Assembly: GCA_037443205.1 (NCBI GenBank)
Contig: JBBIOU010000002.1
Location: 124,001-188,000, forward strand
Length of the DNA stretch: 64,000 nt
Reading direction: 5' to 3'
Source: JBBIOU01 sp037443205
Lineage (GTDB): Bacteria > Bacteroidota > Bacteroidia > Flavobacteriales_D > UBA2798
Shown here one piece after another: positions 45,064 to 54,210 of the stretch. The translations under genes and the position numbers were made by a program. Below the pieces are notes generated by a model, which did no database searches, was not told the DNA's origin, and saw only the letters and a program-made list of their open reading frames with translations. Each line of letters opens with the position of its first letter. The stretch's first letter is position 1.

Positions 45064-45642
45064 ATGACAGAGCAAAACGAAAATAAAAACATACATTCCA
45101 AAGGGTGTATCGAAGTTATATGCGGCTCAATGTTTTCGGGCAAAACAGAAGAACTTATACGCAGGCTGAAGCGGGCAAAATATGCTAAACTGAAAGTAGA
45201 AATATTTAAGCCCGCCATAGACAAAAGATACCATGAAGAGATGGTTATATCACATGATGCAAATAAAATTGCTTCTACTCCCGTAACAAATTCGCAAGAA
45301 ATATTACTGCTGGCTAACGAGGTAGATATTATAGGGATAGATGAAGCCCAGTTTTTTGACGAGGGCATAACATCGGTTTGTCAGCAACTGGCCAATAAAG
45401 GAATCCGGGTAATTGTTGCCGGATTAGACATGGATTATTTAGGTAACCCTTTTGGGCCTATACCACAGTTAATGGCTGTGGCAGAATTTGTTACAAAAGT
45501 ACACGCCATTTGTGTGCGTTGTGGCGATCTGGCAAATCATTCGCATCGATTGAAAAAGAATAAAGAATTAATTCTTTTAGGCGAAACCGAAAGTTATGAA
45601 CCACTATGCAGAGCCTGTTTCAATAAAGCAAATGCCCGCTAA
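45064..45642 (+). CDS. tdk: Thymidine kinase
   Basis: Type II thymidine kinase phosphorylates thymidine to dTMP in salvage. Visible motifs are the P-loop (GSMFSGKTEELI), IGIDEAQFFD, the lasso region and zinc ligands CVRCG and CRACF. The 192-residue length is normal. I chose ATG 45064 because upstream codons run through the promoter box. An out-of-frame ATG at 45059 gives ATGAAATGA, a two-codon frame ending inside the tdk start codon. The gene is followed two bases later by murF-alr. Confidence 0.94.
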   Translation: MTEQNENKNIHSKGCIEVICGSMFSGKTEELIRRLKRAKYAKLKVEIFKPAIDKRYHEEMVISHDANKIASTPVTNSQEILLLANEVDIIGIDEAQFFDEGITSVCQQLANKGIRVIVAGLDMDYLGNPFGPIPQLMAVAEFVTKVHAICVRCGDLANHSHRLKKNKELILLGETESYEPLCRACFNKANAR

Positions 45643-45644
45643 GG

Positions 45645-48113
45645 ATGTGTTATACCATTGAACAAATAGCCGAAATTATTGAGGCAAAACACAAGTTGCC
45701 GCTTGATCGGCATAATGAAATTTTATATCTGCAAACCGACAGCCGAAAAATTTTTCAACCCGAGCAAAGCATTTTTATTGCTTTGAAAGGTGAAAGACAT
45801 AACGGACATGATTACATAGAGGATGTGTATCAAAAAGGCATTAAGCATTTTATATTATCAGAGCAACCACCCAAAATTTATCAGGACGCAAATTATTTGT
45901 TTGTAACAAATACACTGGAATCACTGCACAAATTAGCAACATTTCATCGAAAAAAAAATAAGTTGCAGGTAATTGCCATAACCGGCAGTAATGGTAAAAC
46001 CATTGTTAAAGAATGGTTGTATCAGTTGCTCAAAGAGGATTATAAAATCTGTAAAAATCCCAAAAGCTATAATTCGCAAATTGGCGTACCGCTATCGGTT
46101 TGGAATATCAGCCCGTCAGATGATTACGGGATATTTGAAGCAGGTATTTCGCAACCGGGCGAAATGAGTAAACTGGAAAAAATACTATTGCCTGAAATCG
46201 GTATTTTTACTAATATCGGAGGTGCACACGCTGAAAACTTTACTGACAATCTTCAAAAAATTGAAGAAAAATTAAAACTCTTCGTAAACGCTAAAATATT
46301 GATTTATTGCGAAGACTACCGGGATATTGATCGCCTGGTAAAAAAGCATTTAAAAAATATAACCGGGTTTACCTGGTCGTATCAAAATAAACAGTCCTCA
46401 TTGTTTATTCAATCGGTTACAAAAACAAACAATCATTCTGTAATCACTGTTGTATTTAATCAAAACGAATTTTCGTTTGAAATACCCTTTACCGATGATG
46501 CTTCCATAGAAAACTCCATCCAATGTCTTAGCTTTTTGTTATTGAACAATTATGCAAAAGAAACCATCATAAAACGCATGTATAATTTAAGCACTGTAGA
46601 AATGCGTTTAGAACAAAAGGATGCCATCAACGGATGTACTTTAATAAACGATTCTTACAACTCTGACATTGATTCTCTGAAAATTGCGCTTGATTATGTG
46701 TCGAACCAAAATAAATACAAAAAAACTACCTTAATTCTTTCAGATATACTACAGAGCGGAAAAAATGAAACCGTATTATACCAAAATGTTTCTACGCTGA
46801 TAAAAGAAAAAAACATTACGCGTTTAATCGGGATTGGCAATGCCATTAACCGACACAAAGATGTATTTAGCAATGGCTTGTTTTATCGCTCTACCGAAGA
46901 TTTTTTAAGAACATTTAATTTTTCGGGTTTACAAAACGAGCTAATACTTTTAAAAGGTGCCCGGACATTTAATTTTGAAAAAATAGCCGAAAAAATACAA
47001 CAGAAAACTCATGAAACTGTACTCGAAATTAATTTAAATGCAGTGGTACATAATTTAAATTATTATAAATCCAAACTGTTGCCAAAAACTAAACTAATGG
47101 TAATGGTAAAAGCCTTTGGCTATGGGAGCGGTGGCGCTGAATTAGCCAATGTTTTGCAGTTTCATAAAGTTGATTATCTGGGGGTGGCATACGCTGATGA
47201 AGGAATAGAGTTAAGAAAATCCGGTATTTCTTTACCTATCATGGTTATGAATCCCGAAACAGAAGCATACGACTCTATGATTGATTATAACCTGGAACCG
47301 GAAATATACAGCTTTCGGGTACTTGATTTATTTCTGAGCAAACTCGAAAAAATTTCCCTGGGTATAAAATATCCCATACATTTAAAAATAGATACCGGTA
47401 TGCACCGCCTGGGATTTGTTGAAAACGAAATTGATAAATTAATTACAAAAATCTTATCTGCTACGCAACTCAAAGTAGAGAGTATATTCTCGCATTTGGC
47501 TGCTGCCGATGATTGTAACAAAGACGATTTTACCCGAAAACAAATCAATTTATTTAAAACCCTTTCAGAAAAAATAGAAAAAGCTTTAAATTATAAAGTT
47601 TGCAAACATCTGCTTAATTCATCAGGAATAATCCGTTTTCCGGAGGCGCAGTTTAACATGGTTCGCTTAGGTATTGGTTTACACGGAATAAGCAATATTA
47701 ATGAAGAAAAAAAATATTTACAGCCGGTGGCAACTTTAAAAACAACCATCTCGCAATTAAAAAAACTTTATACAGGCGATAATGTGGGTTATGGTGCAAA
47801 CACTATAGTTCCTAATGAAAAATTAATAGCCATCGTTCCTGTGGGGTATGCTGATGGATACAACCGCGCTTTGAGCAACGGCAAAGGATACATGCTTATA
47901 CGAGGACAAAAAGCACCAACGATAGGTAATATATGCATGGATATGTGTATGCTTGACGTTACACATATCAGCGGGGTAAAAGAAGGAGACGAAGTACAGG
48001 TATTTGGCGAAAAATTACCGGTAAGCATACTTGCAGACTCTTTAAATACAATTCCTTACGAAATATTAAGTTCTGTTTCGCATCGTGTAAAAAGGGTATA
48101 TTATCAGGAATAA
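45645..48113 (+). CDS. Bifunctional MurF / alanine racemase
   Basis: This 822-residue fusion joins UDP-MurNAc-tripeptide:D-Ala-D-Ala ligase (about 1-450; DSRKIFQPEQSIFIALKG, P-loop AITGSNGKTIVKEWLYQ, YNSQIGVPLSVW, NDSYNSDIDSLKIAL) to a pyridoxal-phosphate alanine racemase (about 455-822; VMVKAFGYGSGG with the PLP lysine, HLKIDTGMHRLGF, RLGIGLHG, VGYGANT, VGYADGYNRAL, GNICMDMCMLDVT). It both makes D-alanine and adds D-Ala-D-Ala to the peptidoglycan precursor. The fusion is characteristic of Bacteroidota. A GG-rich site (AAGG) precedes the ATG, which is 2 bp after the tdk stop. Confidence 0.94.
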   Translation: MCYTIEQIAEIIEAKHKLPLDRHNEILYLQTDSRKIFQPEQSIFIALKGERHNGHDYIEDVYQKGIKHFILSEQPPKIYQDANYLFVTNTLESLHKLATFHRKKNKLQVIAITGSNGKTIVKEWLYQLLKEDYKICKNPKSYNSQIGVPLSVWNISPSDDYGIFEAGISQPGEMSKLEKILLPEIGIFTNIGGAHAENFTDNLQKIEEKLKLFVNAKILIYCEDYRDIDRLVKKHLKNITGFTWSYQNKQSSLFIQSVTKTNNHSVITVVFNQNEFSFEIPFTDDASIENSIQCLSFLLLNNYAKETIIKRMYNLSTVEMRLEQKDAINGCTLINDSYNSDIDSLKIALDYVSNQNKYKKTTLILSDILQSGKNETVLYQNVSTLIKEKNITRLIGIGNAINRHKDVFSNGLFYRSTEDFLRTFNFSGLQNELILLKGARTFNFEKIAEKIQQKTHETVLEINLNAVVHNLNYYKSKLLPKTKLMVMVKAFGYGSGGAELANVLQFHKVDYLGVAYADEGIELRKSGISLPIMVMNPETEAYDSMIDYNLEPEIYSFRVLDLFLSKLEKISLGIKYPIHLKIDTGMHRLGFVENEIDKLITKILSATQLKVESIFSHLAAADDCNKDDFTRKQINLFKTLSEKIEKALNYKVCKHLLNSSGIIRFPEAQFNMVRLGIGLHGISNINEEKKYLQPVATLKTTISQLKKLYTGDNVGYGANTIVPNEKLIAIVPVGYADGYNRALSNGKGYMLIRGQKAPTIGNICMDMCMLDVTHISGVKEGDEVQVFGEKLPVSILADSLNTIPYEILSSVSHRVKRVYYQE

Positions 48114-48200
48114 ACAAATTCGGCATTACAGATTTGATAAAATTCAAAACGTCTGCACAGGAGTAAACTGGTTGTGTTGTAGCATACTTCAACTTTAAAT

Positions 48201-49136
48201 TTACAGTCCGGCATCAATAATTTTCTTTTTTTTGCCTTTTAACATTTTGGCAGGAATATGTTTTATTATTTCGCTCTTTAATGCATCTAACAATGTTTTT
48301 TTAATATAATTTCGATGAGTTACCAGGCTAATTTCTCTTACCGGTTCAGGTTTTTTAAAATAGCGCACCCTGCTTAATTCTTTTTTATTCATATAAAAGG
48401 TGGCTAATTCGGGTAAAATAGTTATTCCTTTATCTATTTCTACCAGCCGCTTAATGGTTTCTAAACTACCAGTTTTAAAATCGGTAATAACAGACTTATT
48501 ATTCATTTTTTTGCATAAATGCAAAACCTGTGTTCGCAAACAGTGTCCCTCATCCAGAAGTATCAAGTCTTCTTGTAAAATCTCATCTGTCTGTAAGGTT
48601 TTTTGATTAAACAAAGCTGATTTATCTGATAAATAGGCCACAAATTCTTCATAAAACAAAGGAGTTTCAATTAACCCTGATTCCTGGAGTGGCGTAGCCA
48701 AAATACCTGCATCTAAAATTCCTTTTTTTAATTGTTCGGTTATTTGAAGGGTAGTACTTTCAAATAAAACCAATTGTATTTTTTTATTTTTTTTATTAAA
48801 CTCCGGTAAAAACAAGGGAACTAAATAAGGCGCCAAGGTTGGAATGATACCAACTTTTAATTCCCCTTCCAAGGTATTAATTTCTTCTTTAAGTAATTCT
48901 TTTATCTTGTAAAATTCAGCTAATGTAATTCGGGCTTGCTCTATAATTTTACCTCCCGTTTCGGTAGCTACTACGGGTTGCCGCGAACGGTCAAAAATAA
49001 TCACATTAAGTTCTTCTTCTAATTTTTGCACTTGCATGCTTAAGGTTGGCTGTGTAACAAAACACTGCTGTGATGCCTTAACAAAACTATTGCAGGTATC
49101 TACCGCGATGATGTATTCTAACTGTTGTATAGTCAT
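48201..49136 (-). CDS. oxyR: Peroxide-sensing LysR-type regulator OxyR
   Basis: OxyR senses hydrogen peroxide through a disulfide and activates catalase and peroxidase genes. The 311-residue protein has a LysR helix-turn-helix (FVKASQQCFVTQPTLSMQVQ) and an effector domain. The redox cysteines are at positions 199 and 208 in LLDEGHCLRTQVLHLC, the same numbering as E. coli OxyR. The divergent neighbour is katG, which fits. A TATATTTG box on the reverse strand (49153-49160) lies 16 bp before its ATG. Confidence 0.93.
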   Translation of the reverse strand: MTIQQLEYIIAVDTCNSFVKASQQCFVTQPTLSMQVQKLEEELNVIIFDRSRQPVVATETGGKIIEQARITLAEFYKIKELLKEEINTLEGELKVGIIPTLAPYLVPLFLPEFNKKNKKIQLVLFESTTLQITEQLKKGILDAGILATPLQESGLIETPLFYEEFVAYLSDKSALFNQKTLQTDEILQEDLILLDEGHCLRTQVLHLCKKMNNKSVITDFKTGSLETIKRLVEIDKGITILPELATFYMNKKELSRVRYFKKPEPVREISLVTHRNYIKKTLLDALKSEIIKHIPAKMLKGKKKKIIDAGL

Positions 49137-49152
49137 ATAAATAAAATCTATA

Positions 49153-49160
49153 CAAATATA
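49153..49160 (-). promoter_or_regulatory. -7 promoter box of oxyR (TATATTTG, reverse strand)
   Basis: The reverse strand reads TATATTTG, fitting TAnnTTTG, 16 bases before the oxyR ATG. Confidence 0.55.
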
Positions 49161-49166
49161 AAAAAT

Positions 49167-49178
49167 ATCAATATTGAT
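49167..49178. promoter_or_regulatory. Palindrome between oxyR and katG, candidate OxyR operator
   Basis: ATCAATATTGAT is a perfect 12-bp palindrome in the 93-bp gap. It overlaps the -33 element of katG (TTG at 49174-49176), where an activator touching RNA polymerase would bind. Assignment to OxyR is from position and the LysR-type neighbour. Confidence 0.55.
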
Positions 49179-49203
49179 TATTTTAATAATTATTATATAT
49201 TTG
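49174..49203 (+). promoter_or_regulatory. katG promoter (TTG-N19-TATATTTG)
   Basis: TTG at 49174-49176 and TATATTTG at 49196-49203 are 19 bases apart, a good consensus promoter. The ATG is at 49230, 26 bases after the -7 box. Confidence 0.7.
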
Positions 49204-49229
49204 CTTCAAACAAAAAAAATTTATGTATT

Positions 49230-51407
49230 ATGGATAAAGCGAATAAATCTAAATGCCCTTTTCATCATGGAGCAAACACAAGTACTCATAACAACCCGGT
49301 AACTGATTGGTGGCCTAAAGCACTTAATTTAGATATTTTACATCAACACGATGTAAAAACCAAACCAACAGACAAAAATTTTAACTACAAGGAAGAATTT
49401 AAAAAACTGGATCTGGAAGCACTAAAATCGGATTTAAAAAAGCTGATGACCGAAAGTCAGGATTGGTGGCCGGCAGACTGGGGACATTATGGCGGATTGA
49501 TGATACGTATGGCCTGGCATGCAGCCGGAACCTACAGGGTTTTTGACGGGCGTGGTGGCGCAAACACCGGTAATCAACGTTTTGCACCATTAAACAGCTG
49601 GCCTGATAATGCAAATTTAGATAAAGCACGCAGGTTACTTTGGCCCATTAAGAAAAAATATGGAAATAAAATTTCGTGGGCCGACTTATTTATTTTAGCC
49701 GGTAACATGGCCTACGAATCAATGGGTTTTAAAACATACGGCTTTGCCGGTGGGCGCGAAGACATCTGGCACCCTGAAAAAGATATTAACTGGGGCCCGG
49801 AAAAAGAATGGCTTGATAAATCAAGATACACCGAACAAGGAAACAGCGAATCGTTAATTAATCCATTAGCAGCTGTGCAAATGGGTTTAATTTATGTAAA
49901 CCCCGAAGGAGTAGATGGTAAACCCGATCCGCTACGTACCGCTCAGGATGTACGCACTACCTTTAAACGCATGGCTATGAATGATGAAGAAACTGTTGCC
50001 CTGACAGCTGGCGGACACACCGTAGGTAAAGCACATGGTAATGGAAATGCCACTAAATTAGGCGCTAATCCTGAAGGAGCAGAAATACATGAACAAGGAC
50101 TGGGCTGGATGAACCCAAGCGGAAAAGGCAATGCCGAAGATACCGTTACCAGTGGTTTGGAAGGGGCATGGACTACCACTCCCAATAAATGGAATCATAC
50201 TTATTTTCATCTCTTATTGAATTACGAATGGGAATTAAAAAAGAGTCCGGCTGGCGCCTGGCAATGGGAACCTATCAATTGCAAAGAAGAAGATAAACCC
50301 TTTGATGCTCATATACCCGGTGTAAGAAGAAATCCTATAATGACCGATGCCGACATGGCACTTAAAGTAGACCCTGAATACCGAAAAATAGCTGAGCGTT
50401 TTTACAAAGACCCAAAATATTTTGAAGAAACTTTTGCTAAAGCATGGTTTAAACTAACACATCGCGATTTAGGACCTAAAAGCCGTTATCTGGGAGCCGA
50501 TGTACCAAAAGAAGATTTAATATGGCAGGACCCTATACCCACTGTTGATTATACGCTATCTGATAATGAAATTGAGGAACTTAAAAATAAACTCTTAAAT
50601 TGCGGATTAAGCCGCACAGAGCTCATAACCACAGCATGGGATAGCGCCCGCACCTTTCGTTGCACCGACTACCGTGGCGGAGCCAATGGTGCACGCATCC
50701 GCTTAGCTCCTCTAAAAAACTGGGAAGGCAATGAACCCAAACGTCTTGAAAAAGTATTAAATAAACTTACAGAAATTCAATCAGGATTAAAGAAAAAAGT
50801 AAGCATAGCCGACCTGATTGTTTTAGGCGGAAGTGCTGCTATAGAACAAGCCGCAAAAGATGCAGGATTTAATGTTACTGTGCCTTTTGCACCTGGCAGA
50901 GGAGACGCTACTGCTGAAATGACCGATGCAGAGTCTTTCCAATATTTAGAACCTCTGTATGATGGCTACAGAAACTGGTTAAAAAACAATTATTCCATAA
51001 ATCCCGAAGAACTTCTGATAGAAAGAACCCATTTATTGGGTTTAACCGCCCCTGAAATGACCGTGCTTATAGGAGGTATGCGGGTGTTAGACACCAATCA
51101 CGGTGGTAGCAAACACGGTGTTTTTACTAATACCCCCGGCTTATTAACCAATGACTTTTTTGTAAATATTACCGATATGAATTATAAGTGGCAACCTGTT
51201 GAAGATAACTTATATCATATCATTGAACGTAAAACCGGAAAAACAAAATGGACCGCTACCCGTGTTGATTTAATATTTGGTTCTAACTCTATTTTAAGAG
51301 CATATACCGAATTTTATGCACAAGACGATAATAAAGAAAAGTTTGTAAAGGATTTTATAAATGCATGGACAAAGGTAATGAACGCAGACAGGTTTGACTT
51401 ACAGTAA
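49230..51407 (+). CDS. katG: Catalase-peroxidase KatG
   Basis: KatG is a bifunctional haem enzyme that removes hydrogen peroxide. I place the start at ATG 49230 (MDKANKSKCPFHHG); the frame is open to 49125, but that part crosses the promoter. The 725 residues include the distal catalytic site (IRMAWHAAGTYR), the proximal haem ligand in ALTAGGHTVGKAHG and the GLIYVNPEG tyrosine that with the distal tryptophan and a methionine (in DADMALKVDPEYR) forms the crosslinked cofactor. The duplicated C-terminal domain (LGGSAAIEQAAKDAG) is complete. It is divergent from oxyR and ends before a strong terminator. Confidence 0.97.
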   Translation: MDKANKSKCPFHHGANTSTHNNPVTDWWPKALNLDILHQHDVKTKPTDKNFNYKEEFKKLDLEALKSDLKKLMTESQDWWPADWGHYGGLMIRMAWHAAGTYRVFDGRGGANTGNQRFAPLNSWPDNANLDKARRLLWPIKKKYGNKISWADLFILAGNMAYESMGFKTYGFAGGREDIWHPEKDINWGPEKEWLDKSRYTEQGNSESLINPLAAVQMGLIYVNPEGVDGKPDPLRTAQDVRTTFKRMAMNDEETVALTAGGHTVGKAHGNGNATKLGANPEGAEIHEQGLGWMNPSGKGNAEDTVTSGLEGAWTTTPNKWNHTYFHLLLNYEWELKKSPAGAWQWEPINCKEEDKPFDAHIPGVRRNPIMTDADMALKVDPEYRKIAERFYKDPKYFEETFAKAWFKLTHRDLGPKSRYLGADVPKEDLIWQDPIPTVDYTLSDNEIEELKNKLLNCGLSRTELITTAWDSARTFRCTDYRGGANGARIRLAPLKNWEGNEPKRLEKVLNKLTEIQSGLKKKVSIADLIVLGGSAAIEQAAKDAGFNVTVPFAPGRGDATAEMTDAESFQYLEPLYDGYRNWLKNNYSINPEELLIERTHLLGLTAPEMTVLIGGMRVLDTNHGGSKHGVFTNTPGLLTNDFFVNITDMNYKWQPVEDNLYHIIERKTGKTKWTATRVDLIFGSNSILRAYTEFYAQDDNKEKFVKDFINAWTKVMNADRFDLQ

Positions 51408-51511
51408 AATCTTAGACACTCATCTTGCCATGAAAAAAAGTCTAATAATTTTTTTCCGATAATTATCTAACAGATATTACCATTAATTGTACATTTTAAA
51501 GAGCAAATAAC

Positions 51512-51543
51512 AAAAAGCCTCAACTGTTTAGTTGAGGCTTTTT
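51512..51543. terminator. Bidirectional terminator between katG and the tRNA gene
   Basis: AAAAAGCCTCAAC (51512-51524) pairs with GTTGAGGCTTTTT (51531-51543) around a six-base loop. A-tract and T-tract flank both sides, so it can stop katG from the left and the tRNA from the right. Confidence 0.9.
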
Positions 51544-51553
51544 GTTATAGACG

Positions 51554-51627
51554 TGGGCCCTGCTGGGCTCGAACCAGCGACCCTCTGATTATGAGTCAGA
51601 TGCTCTAACCAGCTGAGCTAAGGGCCC
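51554..51627 (-). tRNA. tRNA with CAU anticodon (tRNA-Ile2 or elongator tRNA-Met)
   Basis: The reverse strand folds into a full cloverleaf: acceptor GGGCCCT/AGGGCCC (seven pairs), D arm GCTC..GAGC, anticodon stem TCTGA/TCAGA with loop CTCATAA (anticodon CAT), variable loop GGGTC, T arm GCTGG-TTCGAGC-CCAGC, discriminator A. No CCA is encoded. The body and T arm (GGTCGCTGGTTC) closely resemble E. coli tRNA-Ile2 (ileX), more so than elongator tRNA-Met, so modification of C34 by TilS is likely. CAU alone does not decide identity. Confidence 0.9.
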
Positions 51628-51718
51628 TTTATAATGCCGGTTATTAAAACCGCATTTTTGTTTAGGGTGCGCAAAACTATAAATTCGCAAGCAATTTACA
51701 AAACCAATGTTGCCAAAT

Positions 51719-52342
51719 ATGCAAAATATAAGCGCCATTATTTTTGATTTGGGCGGAGTGATATTAAACATAGATTATAATAAACCTGCCGAACAGTTTA
51801 AAAAACTAGGGCTTGAAAATTTTTCTGAGCTATACTCTAAAGCTCAACAAAACGGTTTATTTGACAATTTAGAAACCGGAAAAATAAATAAGCGCCAATT
51901 CTGCGAGTCTTTGCGTAATATAAGCGGCAAGTGGTTGAGTGATAAACAAATTATTGATGCCTGGAACAGTTTATTACTTGATTTGCCTGCGGAAAGAATG
52001 GAATTGCTCTTTAAGCTGAAAAAAAAATTTAAACTTTACTTATTAAGTAATACCAACGAAATTCATGTGGATTATTTTGAAAACTATATAGAAAAACAAT
52101 ATGGCAGCTTCATATTTAAAGAAATATTTACAAAATACTATTATTCGCATCAACTCGGATACCGAAAGCCTGATAAAGTGTGTTTTGAATATGTATTACA
52201 CAAGAATAATTTAAATCCGCAGGAAACATTATTTATTGACGATAGCTTGCAACATATAGAAGGGGCTAAAAGTTGCGGAATCATAACCCGGCATTTAGCA
52301 AATGGCGAAGATATTATTACTGTTTTTGATACTTTATTATAG
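51719..52342 (+). CDS. HAD-superfamily hydrolase (YihX-like)
   Basis: Of two possible starts (51707, 51719) I prefer 51719 (MQNISAIIFDLGGVILNIDY). The 207-residue protein has HAD motif I FDLGGVI with the catalytic nucleophile Asp, motif II LLSNTNE, motif III Lys in YRKPDKVCFE and motif IV FIDDSLQHIEGA. The second motif-I aspartate is glycine, as in YihX-type sugar phosphatases and the epoxide-hydrolase N-domain group. Substrate unknown. It converges with typA, one base apart. Confidence 0.85.
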   Translation: MQNISAIIFDLGGVILNIDYNKPAEQFKKLGLENFSELYSKAQQNGLFDNLETGKINKRQFCESLRNISGKWLSDKQIIDAWNSLLLDLPAERMELLFKLKKKFKLYLLSNTNEIHVDYFENYIEKQYGSFIFKEIFTKYYYSHQLGYRKPDKVCFEYVLHKNNLNPQETLFIDDSLQHIEGAKSCGIITRHLANGEDIITVFDTLL

Positions 52343-52343
52343 C

Positions 52344-54140
52344 TTAATTTTTCTGTGCGCGTTTGCGGTCTTCGGCATTTAATAAAATTTTACGCAGTCG
52401 AATATTTTGGGGAGTAACCTCAACATATTCATCGGCCTGGATATACTCAAGGGCTTCTTCTAATGTAAACTTAATGGGTGGTGCAATGCGCATTTTATCG
52501 TCTGAGCCGGCCGCCCGAACATTGCTTAATTTTTTTGTTTTAGTAACATTAACCGTCAAATCTCCCGGGCGGTTGTTTTCTCCTATTACCTGGCCTTCGT
52601 AAACAGGTTCATTTATTTCAACAAAAAATTTTCCTCTGTCTTGCAAAGCATTCAGAGAATAGGCAATGGCATTACCGTTTTCCATTGATATTAATGAGCC
52701 GTTTTGTCTGCCTGGTATTTCTCCTTTATATGGCTGATACTCAATAAAACGATGGGTAACAACCGCTTCGCCCGAAGTTGCCGTTAATAAATTATTTCTC
52801 AGTCCGATTAATCCTCGCGATGGTATGGTAAATTGTAAAATCATGCGATCGCCTTTAGGATACATAGACTGCATTTCGCCTTTGCGAACCGACACCATTT
52901 CAATTGCTTTTCCTGCATGTTCTTCAGGCAAGTCTATTGTTAATTCTTCTATAGGTTCGCATTTTATGCCATCTATTGTTTTAATAATCACCTGCGGTTG
53001 TCCGATTTGCAACTCGTATCCTTCTCTGCGCATAGTTTCAATTAATACGCTCAAATGTAATACCCCTCTACCGGATACTAAAAACGAATCAGCCGAGCCT
53101 GTTTCTGAAAGGCGCAGCGCAAGGTTTTTTTCAAGTTCTTTTTCCAGTCGTTCTTTAATATGGCGCGATGTTACAAACTTTCCCTCCTTACCAAAAAAAG
53201 GAGAATTATTAATGGTAAAGAGCATACTCATAGTTGGTTCTTCTATGGCAATAGCCGGCAGAGGCTCGGGGTTATCAAAGTCGGCTATGGTATCGCCTAT
53301 TTCGAAGCCCTCTATGCCTACCAATGCACAAATATCACCGGCTTTTACTTCTTCTACTTTCATTTTTTCGAATCCTTCAAACACAAAAATATCTTTGATG
53401 CGGTGTTTAGTAATTTGACCATTGCGTTTAATTAAACTAACCTGTTGACCTGCTTTTAGCATTCCTCTTTGCAAACGACCAATGGCATAACGACCTATAT
53501 ATTTAGAATAATCAAGCGAAGTAACGAGCATTTGCGGAGTGCCTTCGGATACACGGGGAGCCGGAATATGATTGATAATGGTTTCAAATAGTATTTCAAT
53601 GTTGTCGGTAGGTTTTTTCCAGTCATTACTCATCCATCCGTTTTTAGCCGACCCGTAAAGTACCGGAAAATTAAGTTGTTCATCCGTAGCCTCTAAATTA
53701 ATCATGAGTTCAAATACTGACTCGTAAGCTTCTTCGGGTGTGCAATTAAGTTTATCTACTTTGTTTACTACCAGGATGGGTTTTAGCCCTAGCTGCAAGG
53801 CTTTTTGAGTAACAAAACGTGTTTGCGGCATAGGCCCTTCAAATGCATCTACCAATAATAATACGCCATCTGCCATGTTAAGCACGCGTTCTACCTCTCC
53901 ACCAAAATCAGCGTGTCCCGGGGTGTCTATGATATTTATTTTATAATTTTTGTAGCGTACGGATACGTTTTTAGCCAGGATGGTAATTCCTCTTTCGCGC
54001 TCTAAATCATTAGAATCCATTATCAATTCGCCAGGTGTTTCGTGGTCTTTAAAGAGTTTACCGGCAAAAAGCATTTTATCAACCAATGTAGTTTTGCCAT
54101 GGTCAACATGAGCAATAATTGCGATGTTACGTAAATTCAT
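52344..54140 (-). CDS. typA: GTP-binding protein TypA/BipA
   Basis: TypA is a ribosome-associated GTPase involved in 50S assembly and stress or low-temperature growth. The 598-residue protein has G1 AHVDHGKTTLVDKML, G2/G3 RERGITILAKN and DTPGHADFGGEVERVL, G4 VNKVDKLN, and the TypA C-terminal domain (DRGKFFVEINEPVYEGQVIGE, KKLSNVRAAGSD). A TACCTTTG box lies just upstream. Confidence 0.96.
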   Translation of the reverse strand: MNLRNIAIIAHVDHGKTTLVDKMLFAGKLFKDHETPGELIMDSNDLERERGITILAKNVSVRYKNYKINIIDTPGHADFGGEVERVLNMADGVLLLVDAFEGPMPQTRFVTQKALQLGLKPILVVNKVDKLNCTPEEAYESVFELMINLEATDEQLNFPVLYGSAKNGWMSNDWKKPTDNIEILFETIINHIPAPRVSEGTPQMLVTSLDYSKYIGRYAIGRLQRGMLKAGQQVSLIKRNGQITKHRIKDIFVFEGFEKMKVEEVKAGDICALVGIEGFEIGDTIADFDNPEPLPAIAIEEPTMSMLFTINNSPFFGKEGKFVTSRHIKERLEKELEKNLALRLSETGSADSFLVSGRGVLHLSVLIETMRREGYELQIGQPQVIIKTIDGIKCEPIEELTIDLPEEHAGKAIEMVSVRKGEMQSMYPKGDRMILQFTIPSRGLIGLRNNLLTATSGEAVVTHRFIEYQPYKGEIPGRQNGSLISMENGNAIAYSLNALQDRGKFFVEINEPVYEGQVIGENNRPGDLTVNVTKTKKLSNVRAAGSDDKMRIAPPIKFTLEEALEYIQADEYVEVTPQNIRLRKILLNAEDRKRAQKN

Positions 54141-54157
54141 CTTAAAAAATTAAGGCG

Positions 54158-54165
54158 CAAAGGTA
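54158..54165 (-). promoter_or_regulatory. -7 promoter box of typA (TACCTTTG, reverse strand)
   Basis: The reverse strand reads TACCTTTG 17 bases before the typA ATG; it has the same TACCTTTGCGC context as the lepA promoter. Confidence 0.55.
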
Positions 54166-54210
54166 AATATAAATCATCCTTAAATGCCATCTCTGATAAA
54201 ATTTATGTGC

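Noticed and set aside
44989..45096. N-terminal extension of the coiled-coil gene giving a hydrophobic start
   Set aside because: The extra part runs through both divergent promoters and over the tdk start, and the conserved protein begins later.
49125..49229. N-terminal extension of KatG
   Set aside because: It crosses the promoter and the palindrome and encodes an Asn/Tyr/Ile-rich stretch unlike KatG; the start at 49230 fits the family.
52825..53418. 197-codon reading frame antisense to typA
   Set aside because: It is covered by typA, whose motifs are complete, and its product is low-complexity Ser/Ile.
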